A stretch of 10,014 nucleotides of DNA, taken from NCBI GenBank assembly GCA_030054275.1, contig JASGCF010000097.1, positions 1 to 10,014 of the forward strand, written 5' to 3'. This stretch comes from Limnohabitans sp. Its GTDB lineage: Bacteria; Planctomycetota; Phycisphaerae; Phycisphaerales; SM1A02. Below are positions 1 through 7,842 of the stretch, in pieces. The position numbers and the translations under genes were made by a program. The notes under the pieces were generated by a model, which had not been told where the DNA came from, searched no databases, and saw only the letters and a program-made list of their open reading frames with translations. Within the stretch, counting starts at the first letter, position 1; each line of letters starts with the position of its first letter.

Positions 1-1
1 A

Positions 2-637
2 ATCGTCGGACCGACTGGACAAGTCATCGCCGTCGAACGGAGCGCGCGCTTTCTTGATGTTCTCACTCGCGCGGCTTCCGAAGCCGGGCATCACTGGATC
101 AAACCCGTACAGGCAGATCTGATGGAGGGCCCCCTTCCCATCACCGACATGGACGCGGCTTGGTGCCGCTGGGTTGCGTGCTTCGTTCCGAATGTCGCGA
201 AACTCATCAGAACTGTTGCCGCGACTCTCAAACCAGGCGGCCGCTTGGTGCTTCACGAGTATCACGCCTACTCGACCTACGGGCTGTTACCGCGACGGAT
301 GGAAATCAAGGGATTTGTCGATGCCGTCTACGAAAGTTGGAGGGCGCAAGGCGGCGAACCGGATATCGCTGCGCAACTACCGCAACTCCTTGTAGCACAA
401 GGATTCGAGATCGTGGCCGCGCGCCCAATTGGCTTCGCGGCGCGTCCACATGATCGCGGATGGAACTGGCCAGCTGGTTTCGTTCGAACGAATGTTCCTC
501 GATTGGTTGAGTTGGGTATTCGCGACGCGGAGTGGGCCCACCAAGTACTTCATGCACTTGATGAGGCAGAAAAAGATCCCGCCTCGATTTTCATCACACC
601 AACCGTGCTTGAAATCATCGCCGTCTGGAAGGGCTGA
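2..637 (+). CDS. Class I SAM-dependent methyltransferase (5' end outside the window)
   Basis: The open frame runs in from the left edge without a start and ends at a TGA at 635-637, so about 211 C-terminal residues are visible. Just inside the edge it reads VGPTGQVIAVERS, the typical stretch after the glycine-rich SAM loop; the Glu encoded at 35-37 sits at the end of strand 2, where it normally holds the SAM ribose. QADLMEGPLP (Asp at 116-118) fits strand 3, and LKPGGRLVLHEY near 227-262 is the standard post-motif III segment of Rossmann-fold methyltransferases. The glycine-rich motif I itself must lie upstream and was not seen. The ATG at 122 lies inside the fold, so it is not the real start. 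The substrate cannot be read from the sequence: the C-terminal half (RPHDRGWNWPAGFVRTNVPRL onward) does not match a family I can name. The enzyme is probably cytosolic. It precedes the SET gene by 114 bases, which include a hairpin, so membership in the same operon is uncertain. Confidence 0.85.
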   Translation: MVGPTGQVIAVERSARFLDVLTRAASEAGHHWIKPVQADLMEGPLPITDMDAAWCRWVACFVPNVAKLIRTVAATLKPGGRLVLHEYHAYSTYGLLPRRMEIKGFVDAVYESWRAQGGEPDIAAQLPQLLVAQGFEIVAARPIGFAARPHDRGWNWPAGFVRTNVPRLVELGIRDAEWAHQVLHALDEAEKDPASIFITPTVLEIIAVWKG

Positions 638-690
638 TTGCCTCAACGACCGTGTGCGCGAGGAAGCCGAACGAAATTCAGGAGCGCACG

Positions 691-715
691 GACGCGTTTC
701 AGCGCGTCTTCTTGT
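691..715 (+). terminator. Possible weak intrinsic terminator after the methyltransferase gene
   Basis: GACGCG (691-696) and CGCGTC (703-708) form a perfect 6-bp GC-rich stem with loop TTTCAG, followed by the T-rich stretch TTCTTGT. It lies 53 bases after the methyltransferase stop and before the likely SET start at 752. The stem is short and the T-tract imperfect, so it may be inefficient or a chance palindrome. Upstream, CCGTGTGCGC (650-659) and GCGCACGG (684-691) could form a second, bulged stem. Confidence 0.35.
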
Positions 716-751
716 ACGCTTGACGGTTCGCACTTTCACGGACTCCGACCC

Positions 752-1324
752 GTGCCAACAACACCATCCAAAAATCAATCTCTCGGCGCGACCACCGCCA
801 CCATCTCGACCTTCTCCGTCACCGTCGTTGATCTCGCTCACGGCGCAGCGTTGTTCGCAACACGCGACTTTGCGCGTGGCGAGCGCATCTTGCGGATCGA
901 GGGGAGAACGCAACAACATCCAACGCGATACTCGATTCAGATCGATCATGGTCTGCACATCGAAGCGGATGGCGATCTGCGCGAGGCGGATATGCGCGTG
1001 CGTCATCCATGGCGATTTCTCAACCATTCGTGCGATCCAGTGGCGCGCATCGAAGGCGACGCGCTCTATGCAAGAAGCGCCCTTCGCGCCGGCGAAGAAA
1101 TCACCTTCGACTACACCACAACGGAGGCGGACATGGCTGAGCCGTTTGATTGCCGTTGCGGCAGTTCACGGTGTATTGGCCGCGTGCAGGGATTCTTGCA
1201 CCTTGATCCACGCGAACAGCAGGCGCGACGCACCCATCTCGCGCCACACATTCTTCGCCTACTTGATGCGAACATCTCGCGCGCACAAGATCGTCCCAAC
1301 GGGAGCATTTCGTCGCGCGTATGA
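752..1324 (+). CDS. SET-domain protein-lysine-type methyltransferase with post-SET zinc motif
   Basis: A 190-residue protein of the SET family, whose members transfer methyl groups from SAM to lysine side-chain amines. Numbered from the GTG at 752, the visible motifs are an N-terminal SET strand (VDLAHGAALFATRDFARGERI), the SAM-binding pseudoknot motif NHSCDP at 91-96, GEEITFDY at 114-121 with the catalytic-type Tyr121, and a post-SET CxCxxxxC at Cys134, Cys136 and Cys141, which with Cys94 would bind one zinc. The usual Asn after NHSCDP is Val here. The frame stays open back to a TTG at 638, directly after the previous stop. However, residues encoded by 638-751 look unlike protein and overlap a hairpin, so I prefer GTG 752; no clear ribosome binding site decides it. 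The stop overlaps the synthetase start in ATGA (1321-1324), implying translational coupling. The target could be a protein, free lysine or the synthetase product; the sequence does not say which. Confidence 0.85.
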   Translation: MPTTPSKNQSLGATTATISTFSVTVVDLAHGAALFATRDFARGERILRIEGRTQQHPTRYSIQIDHGLHIEADGDLREADMRVRHPWRFLNHSCDPVARIEGDALYARSALRAGEEITFDYTTTEADMAEPFDCRCGSSRCIGRVQGFLHLDPREQQARRTHLAPHILRLLDANISRAQDRPNGSISSRV

Positions 1325-4300
1325 CTGCAGCGAAGACGGTGCTCGATCTCTTCGACCGCGCTGTGCGAAACGCGCCCAACGCGATCGCGCTGGAAATCCC
1401 GAACGCGTGCGCGTGGTCCTACGCAGAACTTGATCGCAGTGCAGAGAGCGTGGCGCGAGAGATCGCTCGCATCTTTGCCGACACGCCTGCGAAGGATCAA
1501 GTCGTTGGAATCGCCCTCGCGCGCGAGGATCCATGGCTCTTCGCATCCATGCTTGGAGTCATGCGCGCAGGTGCGGCCTATGTCGCGATCGACCCGAGTT
1601 TTCCTGCGAAGCAAGCAGCATCCATCTTGGCAGACGCCGATGCTGTTGCATTGATTGCAAGCGATGCACGGCATGCGGAAATCGTGACGCATACGAGGGT
1701 GCACGCAACAGGGCTCAAGGATGCGACGCCATTTCCCGTCCATCTCACTCCTGAGCGCTGCCAATCTACCTTGGCCCTCGCAGATGAAAACGCTCCCAAA
1801 CTGCAAAGTCCAGCACCTGATGCGCTTGCCTATGTGATCTACACTTCAGGAACAACAGGAAAGCCCAAAGGCGTCGAGATCGAACATCGGTCACTGCTCA
1901 ACCTCGTTGCGTCTGACAGCGATGCGTTTGCGCTTTCGACATTGGATCGTGTGGCGCAGGGTTCAAGTGCAAGTTACGACTCAAGTGTCGAAGAGATGTG
2001 GCTTGCGTGGGCGGCCGGAGCGACTGCGGTCGTCATGGATGATGCCACGGCTCGCCTCGGACCGGATCTTGTCGAGTGGCTCATGAAGCAGCGCATCACG
2101 GTGCTCTGTCCGCCACCAACACTGCTGCGCACGCTCGCGTGTGATGACCCGGAACGAACGCTTCCAGAGATTCGCTTGCTGTATGTCGGTGGCGAAGCAT
2201 TGCCCGCGGATGTCGCGGAACTTTGGTCGCGCGGCCGACGGCTTGAAAATGGCTACGGGCCGACAGAGTGCACGGTCACATGTCTTCGCTCGACGATACG
2301 ACAAGGTGATCCGATCACGATTGGTCGCGCCATCGCGGGGACTTTTGCTGCTGTCATCGATCCTGAAGACGCGTTGCTGCGCGTTGTGGAAAGCGACGCG
2401 CACGGCGAACTCGTCATCGGTGGCGCGTCGCTTGCACGGGGATATCGCGGCCAACCCACCATCACGCGCGAGCGGTTTATTCAACATCCGGAACTCGGTC
2501 GCGTGTACCGCACGGGCGACCTTGTGCATCGTGACGCGCGCGGCGAGTTTCACTATCACGGCCGCATCGATGCGCAGGTCAAATTGCGGGGCTACCGCAT
2601 TGAACTCGGCGCAGTTGAAGCGAAACTTGCAGCACTGCCGAATGTGCTTGAGGCAGCCGCGACCGTCGAGGAGGCGAATACGCCGCGCGCAAAACTGGTT
2701 GCGCATGTTGTTGCGCGCACAGGCGCAACGATCAACAGCGACGCACTCCGCGACGCGCTCCAACTCGAACTCCCGCCTTACATGGTGCCGACAGCGATTG
2801 CAGAAATCGACGCGATTCCGCGAAGCGTGGGCGGGAAAATTGACCGCAAGCGATTACCCGTCATCTCGGCTCCATCTCGAGAACCAAAGCAGAACTCGTT
2901 TGTCCCACCGACGAACGACATCGAGTACACGGTCTCTCGTGCGTTCGCGTTCGCAGGTGGGCGGTCGACAGACAGGCATGCGCGAACGGAAGATGCTCAA
3001 ACGGAAGATGCTCGAACAGAAGATGCCTTCGTTTCAATCGATGATGACATCTTCGACGATCTCGGTCTCGACTCACTCACGGTTGCGATAGCAATCTCAC
3101 GCCTCCGAAAGAGCGAGACTACGCGCGCAGTGACCGTTCGACTTGCCTACGAGCACCGGACTGTTCGCGACATCGCTCGCGCACTTGCAGACGGCAACGC
3201 GAAGCAGCTCAAGCAAGATGCAGGCGTCCTACACGCCAACACCATCAAGCAAGATCCACTTGCACAGGCAGTCGGGGTCGCGCGGCCAACGCTCTTCGGC
3301 GTTGCGCAATGCGCATTTCTTGGACTACTTGTCGTGGTGCTTGCCCAGTTTTTGTGGATTCCAACACTTGTTGCCCAGTTCAATCCCGTGTGGCTTCAGG
3401 CCTTCGTGCAACCCCTGCTGGGCAGCGACACATGGTTGGTGGATGGCGAAAACATTGTCGGGGCTTTGGCAGTCGTTGTAGGTCTGTCGCTCGCGGCATT
3501 GTGCTCGCTCCTGGCCTACACCACGATCGCGATCACTGCAGGCGTTGCCGCAAAGTGGTTCCTCATCGGGCGCTACAAACCGATGCGTGTTCGCGCATTT
3601 TCAAGTTGGCATTTCCGCCATTGGGTGGTCGTGCGACTCGTTGCACTTGCGCCTTGGGACATGCTCGAAGCGGTCGGTCTTGCCCCCTTTGCGCTGCGAC
3701 TCTTTGGGGCACGCATTGGAAAGTGCGTACATATTCATCGCGGCGTACGACTCACGGATGGTGGCTGGGATCTCATCACGCTTGAAGATCACGCGACGAT
3801 CGGACAAGACGCATGTCTGCGCGCTGTTGAACTTGAGGCTGGAACGCTGGTCATTGGGCCAGTCACAGTGCGACGCGGCGCGACGCTTGAAACCCGTGCT
3901 GGACTTTCACCTGGCGCTGAGTTAGGGGAAGGCAGCATTCTTCGCGCACTTTCCAATCTTCAACCATCGACGGTCTCTGCGCATGCCGTGCTCGACGGTG
4001 TTCCTGCAGAACGGCTGACTTCAGCGCCAACACCACCTGTTGTCGATCTACCACCGAGTGCCTTCACCCGCACCGTGATAGGTTTGATGATCTTCTTCGT
4101 TCTTGTTGCAACACTGCTTCTGCCATGGACGATTGCGGCATGGGCTTTCGGCTTACTCCCAGCGCTCGGCGGCACAGAGATCACAGTCGAAAGCCATCTT
4201 TACAGCGCCAAAGGTGCCATTTTCCCATCGCTCGGCGGCCTCGTGCGAATCGTCGGAACAACAGTCATCGCTGGCGTTGCAACTGTTGTACTTCAGGCGC

Positions 4301-5487
4301 TTCTCGTACGACTGCTTGGAAAGCCACCCCGCACTGCGTATGCGCTCGGCAGTATCGCAAGCCTTCGGATGTCCATGCAGTCGATGCTCGTCGAGGGTGC
4401 TGGAAAGTGGCTCTCTGGAACAATCATGTGGCCGATGTGGCTGAATCTCGCTGGCGCGCGCATCGGTCGCGGTTGTGAAATCTCCACTGTGACAGATGTC
4501 ATCCCGTCGACCGTCGAGATTGGTCACGAGACCTTTTTCGCAGACGGTATCTACTTGGGCGGTCCGCGACTTCATAGCGGCACCGCGACGATTGAACCAG
4601 TTTCGCTTGAGGCCTCTTGCTTCATAGGAAACCACGCTGTGCTTCCGGCAGGCACGCGCATCGCACGCGAAACACTCGTTGGGATTTCAACGCGCGGCGA
4701 TGGGCTTCCGAATGAGGCTGGTGCGTCGTGGTTTGGACATCCGATTTTCCGGCTTCCGAATCGAGAGATCATCGAGATGTCGCGTGAACTCACGCATGAA
4801 CCATCGCTGGTTCGCCGCATGAATCGCTGGTCATGGGAATTGGCACGGTTCGCTCTACCGATCGGACCTGTCTTCGTCTGTCTCGTGATGTACCGCGTGC
4901 TTGGGCTCGCTGCGAGCGAAACAGACGCACTTGTCTTCCGTCTCGTGTGGCTTCCCCTTGCGCTCTTCACGGCCTGCGTCGCGCTCGCTGGAGCGGTTCT
5001 CCTTGTGAAGTGGATGCTGATTGGACGCGTCAAGCCAGGCACGCATGCGCTCTGGAGTTGCTGGTGCAGTCGCTGGGATTTCCTGTATGTGATGTGGGGA
5101 ATGTGGGCATCTGTGCCACTGACATTCCTCGAAGGAACTTTCGTCCTTGTTGGGTATCTCCGCCTCATGGGTTCGCGCATCGGAAAGCGCGCGCTCCTCG
5201 GTCGCGGCTTCTCGCATGTTGTAGATCCTGACATGCTCTACTTCGGAGACGATGTGACGGTGCAAGCACTCTTTCAAGCGCACACCTTTGAAGATCGTGT
5301 CCTCAAAGTTGATCATGTACACATCGAGCATGGCGCGACCGTCGGCGCAAACACAGTGTTGCTCTATGGCGCTCGCATCGGCCGCAATGCCATTGTGGAG
5401 CCGCACTCTGTCGTGATGAAACGCGAAGTGCTTGTGGAATCGACACGATATGAAGGCGTTCCGACACAGCCAATTGGATCCGTATAA
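1321..5487 (+). CDS. Pls/PosA-family membrane-bound non-ribosomal peptide synthetase (predicted cationic poly-amino acid synthetase)
   Basis: A 1388-residue single-module synthetase, near the size of Streptomyces epsilon-poly-L-lysine synthetase. Residues 1-510 form an adenylation domain: A3 YTSGTTGKPKG 174-184, substrate-pocket Asp220 in YDSSVEEMW, A5 NGYGPTE 310-316, A7 YRTGD ending at Asp400, A8 LRGYRIEL 422-429, and A10 Lys506 in GGKIDRK. After a long linker comes a carrier domain with the phosphopantetheine Ser585 in LGLDSL. The rest alternates membrane segments (about 660-682, 711-750, 918-950, 975-998, 1174-1198, 1205-1236) with three hexapeptide-repeat beta-helix modules (about 795-905, 1043-1140, 1281-1385). 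No condensation HHxxxDG motif or thioesterase is present. In this family the C-terminal part joins amino acids iteratively into an isopeptide homopolymer such as poly-lysine, poly-ornithine or poly-diaminobutyrate. Only the third module carries QAHTFEDR (His1321), a candidate active site. The ATG start gives a normal adenylation N-terminus and overlaps the SET stop. Monomer identity is uncertain. Confidence 0.93.
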   Translation: MTAAKTVLDLFDRAVRNAPNAIALEIPNACAWSYAELDRSAESVAREIARIFADTPAKDQVVGIALAREDPWLFASMLGVMRAGAAYVAIDPSFPAKQAASILADADAVALIASDARHAEIVTHTRVHATGLKDATPFPVHLTPERCQSTLALADENAPKLQSPAPDALAYVIYTSGTTGKPKGVEIEHRSLLNLVASDSDAFALSTLDRVAQGSSASYDSSVEEMWLAWAAGATAVVMDDATARLGPDLVEWLMKQRITVLCPPPTLLRTLACDDPERTLPEIRLLYVGGEALPADVAELWSRGRRLENGYGPTECTVTCLRSTIRQGDPITIGRAIAGTFAAVIDPEDALLRVVESDAHGELVIGGASLARGYRGQPTITRERFIQHPELGRVYRTGDLVHRDARGEFHYHGRIDAQVKLRGYRIELGAVEAKLAALPNVLEAAATVEEANTPRAKLVAHVVARTGATINSDALRDALQLELPPYMVPTAIAEIDAIPRSVGGKIDRKRLPVISAPSREPKQNSFVPPTNDIEYTVSRAFAFAGGRSTDRHARTEDAQTEDARTEDAFVSIDDDIFDDLGLDSLTVAIAISRLRKSETTRAVTVRLAYEHRTVRDIARALADGNAKQLKQDAGVLHANTIKQDPLAQAVGVARPTLFGVAQCAFLGLLVVVLAQFLWIPTLVAQFNPVWLQAFVQPLLGSDTWLVDGENIVGALAVVVGLSLAALCSLLAYTTIAITAGVAAKWFLIGRYKPMRVRAFSSWHFRHWVVVRLVALAPWDMLEAVGLAPFALRLFGARIGKCVHIHRGVRLTDGGWDLITLEDHATIGQDACLRAVELEAGTLVIGPVTVRRGATLETRAGLSPGAELGEGSILRALSNLQPSTVSAHAVLDGVPAERLTSAPTPPVVDLPPSAFTRTVIGLMIFFVLVATLLLPWTIAAWAFGLLPALGGTEITVESHLYSAKGAIFPSLGGLVRIVGTTVIAGVATVVLQALLVRLLGKPPRTAYALGSIASLRMSMQSMLVEGAGKWLSGTIMWPMWLNLAGARIGRGCEISTVTDVIPSTVEIGHETFFADGIYLGGPRLHSGTATIEPVSLEASCFIGNHAVLPAGTRIARETLVGISTRGDGLPNEAGASWFGHPIFRLPNREIIEMSRELTHEPSLVRRMNRWSWELARFALPIGPVFVCLVMYRVLGLAASETDALVFRLVWLPLALFTACVALAGAVLLVKWMLIGRVKPGTHALWSCWCSRWDFLYVMWGMWASVPLTFLEGTFVLVGYLRLMGSRIGKRALLGRGFSHVVDPDMLYFGDDVTVQALFQAHTFEDRVLKVDHVHIEHGATVGANTVLLYGARIGRNAIVEPHSVVMKREVLVESTRYEGVPTQPIGSV
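2983..3027 (+). repeat. Three in-frame 15-bp tandem repeats in the synthetase linker
   Basis: Three consecutive 15-bp units (2983-2997, 2998-3012, 3013-3027) encode RTEDA, QTEDA, RTEDA, residues 555-569 of the synthetase. The units differ by only one to three bases, which suggests recent duplication. They lie in the acidic linker between the adenylation domain and the carrier domain. Because each unit is a multiple of three, copy-number change would lengthen or shorten the linker without shifting the frame. Confidence 0.9.
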
Positions 5488-5515
5488 GTGCGCAACACAC
5501 AACGCTGCACAAGAC

Positions 5516-7828
5516 TTACGCACGCCGCAATCGAAGACTGTTCATCACAACCGTCACACTTGAAAGCGCCATCGCAGCACTGGCGAAAACTGGCGGCAAC
5601 AAGATTCCGGTCCACGGATAGGCAACGCCCGCCGCAAGCGGAATCAAAATAAGGTTGTAGCCAAATGCCCACGCGAGATTCTGTCGAATCACGCGCAAGG
5701 TGCTACGCGACAGCGCCACCGCACGACCAATCGCTGCGAGATCATGCGTCACCAACACCACATCCGCACTAGCTTTCGCGACATCCGTGCCCGAAGACAT
5801 CGCAATCCCCGCGTCTGCGGCTGCAAGAGCGACAGCGTCGTTGATGCCATCGCCGACAAACGCAACGGGCATCTGCGACGAAAGTTCGCGAAGGAAAAGC
5901 GCCTTTGATTCAGGAGTCATCGCAGAACGAGCGCGCTCCGTCGCGATACCCACGGCCATCGCGACACGCTGTACAGCGGGCACCGCATCGCCACTCGCGA
6001 TCCATGATGCAATGCCACGCGATTGAAGTTGCTCGATCGCCGCCGAAGCAGTTGGCCGCACGGAATCTTCGAGCGCAATCACTCCGATAAAGCGGGTTTC
6101 GATTGCGATAGACACGACCGTCTCGCCCTCACGCGCCGCGAATGCTGGCTCGGTTTCGCGTGGCAGTTCGCACACCCCTTCGCGAACAAGCCAATCGCGT
6201 CGACCAACAAGGACGCGTTCACCGCGCAACACTCCCGTCGCTCCTTCACCAGCCACAGCGCGAAACTGGTCTGCGCGCAAAAATTCAATGTTTCGTTGCT
6301 GCGCTGCTTCGACGATACCGCGCGCGATCGGATGTTCACTTGAAACTTCAACGGAGGACGCTGCAGAGAGGAGTCGATCGCTCTCGAAGCCAATCTGTGG
6401 AACAACGCGCGTGACGCGAGGTGCGCCGACGGTCAGCGTGCCTGTCTTATCGAAGACCATCGCGCGAATCGTCGCGAGCTTTTCGAATGCCGCTGCGCTG
6501 CGAAAGAGCACTCCCGCTTGAGCAGCGCGTCCTGATGCAACCATCACAGCAACTGGAGTTGCAAGCCCAAGTGCGCATGGACATGCAACAACGAGCACGC
6601 TCACGAATGCCTCAAATGCGCGTAAAACGCGTACTTCCGCCGCTCCAAAGATCATCCACAATGCGAAGGACGCGCCAGCAACGACAAAAATCGCAGGCAC
6701 AAAAATCGCAGCAACACGATCGGCTGTCCGTGCGATATTTGCTTTGGTTGACTGCGCTCCATGCACCATCGCGATGATGCGAGCAAGCATCGTGTCGGTT
6801 GATGTTCGCGTTGCCACAACATCCAAGACGCCGAGCGTGTTCATGGTGCCCGCGACAACATGGTCTCCAGCGCGCTTGACCACTGGAAGCGGCTCACCAG
6901 TGAGCATGGATGCATCAATCTCGCTCGCCCCGTGCACAATCTCGCCGTCCACTGGTATCAGTTCGCCCGGTCGAACACGCACGCGCATCGGCGGAGCGAC
7001 CATCGCAACGGGTGTTTCACGCTCAATCTCGCGATCACCGTCGCGTTCAACGACGCGCGCCGTCGGTGTCACCAGCGCACTCAATGCGCGAATCGCATCT
7101 CCTGCGCGAGCTGTTGCCCGCGCCTCCAGCAATCGCCCGAGCAAGACAAACACAATGATGATCGCAGCTGCCTCAAACCAAAGATGCGGCATGTGCGCGT
7201 CATGCGTCGACGATGTCCATTGAAACTGAACGAGCGACCAAACACTCGCGACATAGGCAGCGGTTGTGCCAAGCGAAACGAGCGTGTGCATGTCGGTACT
7301 GAAATGCCGAGCTTGCGACAGCGTGGCACGGTGTATCGGCCAACCACACCAAAGAAAAACTGGCGTCGCAAGCGCACACTGGGTCCACGAAGCGCCTTCC
7401 CCCGCAAGCCATGCCACCTGTCCATGCGTCATAGCCATCGCTGCGAGTGGAACTGCAAGCGCGGAACCCACAAGAAATCGCAGCCGAAGGCTGGCCAACG
7501 CGCGCGCCTCTTGGGCAGCACGCGATACAGGATCTTGATGCCATGCAAGCCGAAATCCCGCACGCTGCACTTGTTGCGCAAGTTGCTCTGGCGTCGTCCG
7601 CGTTGGATCAAACTCGACACGAGCAACTCGCGTCGCAAACGCCACATCCGCAGTCCGTACCGCGCGATCGCTTCGCAACACTCGCTCGACTTTCGCCGCA
7701 CACGCTGCACAGTGCATTCCTTCGACCGGCATGATCTGCACGACGGTTGTCGGTTGAGAAGTCATCGCGGGCGCCGCGTTCACAGCGGGCCCGCTCTCGG
7801 AGTGCGCGTCGATTGGGCGATTCGCCAT
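5516..7828 (-). CDS. copA: Copper-translocating P1B-1-type ATPase (CopA-like)
   Basis: A 770-residue heavy-metal-exporting ATPase of the inner membrane, which pumps Cu(I) out of the cytosol using ATP. Numbered from ATG 7828, it has one N-terminal metal-binding domain with GMHCAAC (Cys40, Cys43), then membrane helices, a TGEPLP actuator motif, the transmembrane metal site CPC at 416-418 (ACPCALGLATP), the phosphorylated Asp460 in DKTGT, SSEHP in the nucleotide-binding domain, and GDGIND at 659-664. A YN pair in the penultimate helix and MALSSVTVVMNS in the last helix are the extra residues that mark Cu(I) pumps rather than Zn/Cd pumps. The usual hinge motif TGDN reads SGDA. A TTG at 7831 directly precedes the ATG, so the start may be three bases earlier; a further Met at 7765 would also keep the metal-binding domain. 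It follows the thioredoxin gene by 14 bases, so the two are probably co-transcribed. No separate copper chaperone or regulator gene is visible. Confidence 0.95.
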   Translation of the reverse strand: MANRPIDAHSESGPAVNAAPAMTSQPTTVVQIMPVEGMHCAACAAKVERVLRSDRAVRTADVAFATRVARVEFDPTRTTPEQLAQQVQRAGFRLAWHQDPVSRAAQEARALASLRLRFLVGSALAVPLAAMAMTHGQVAWLAGEGASWTQCALATPVFLWCGWPIHRATLSQARHFSTDMHTLVSLGTTAAYVASVWSLVQFQWTSSTHDAHMPHLWFEAAAIIIVFVLLGRLLEARATARAGDAIRALSALVTPTARVVERDGDREIERETPVAMVAPPMRVRVRPGELIPVDGEIVHGASEIDASMLTGEPLPVVKRAGDHVVAGTMNTLGVLDVVATRTSTDTMLARIIAMVHGAQSTKANIARTADRVAAIFVPAIFVVAGASFALWMIFGAAEVRVLRAFEAFVSVLVVACPCALGLATPVAVMVASGRAAQAGVLFRSAAAFEKLATIRAMVFDKTGTLTVGAPRVTRVVPQIGFESDRLLSAASSVEVSSEHPIARGIVEAAQQRNIEFLRADQFRAVAGEGATGVLRGERVLVGRRDWLVREGVCELPRETEPAFAAREGETVVSIAIETRFIGVIALEDSVRPTASAAIEQLQSRGIASWIASGDAVPAVQRVAMAVGIATERARSAMTPESKALFLRELSSQMPVAFVGDGINDAVALAAADAGIAMSSGTDVAKASADVVLVTHDLAAIGRAVALSRSTLRVIRQNLAWAFGYNLILIPLAAGVAYPWTGILLPPVFASAAMALSSVTVVMNSLRLRRA

Positions 7829-7842
7829 CAAGCGAAACTCAA

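Noticed and set aside
638..751. N-terminal extension of the SET protein from TTG 638
   Set aside because: The extra 38 residues are compositionally odd, begin directly at the previous stop codon and overlap a hairpin; GTG 752 fits the SET fold better. It cannot be fully excluded.
429..1433. Long plus-strand open frame of 334 codons overlapping the methyltransferase, SET and synthetase genes
   Set aside because: It has no recognisable motif, is rich in Arg, Ser and Pro, and overlaps three genes with clear family motifs; it is a shadow caused by codon bias.
5488..5515. Possible bidirectional terminator between the convergent synthetase and copper ATPase genes
   Set aside because: GTGCGC (5488-5493) pairs with GCTGCAC (5504-5510) only with a bulge and a 10-base loop, and neither side has a T-tract.
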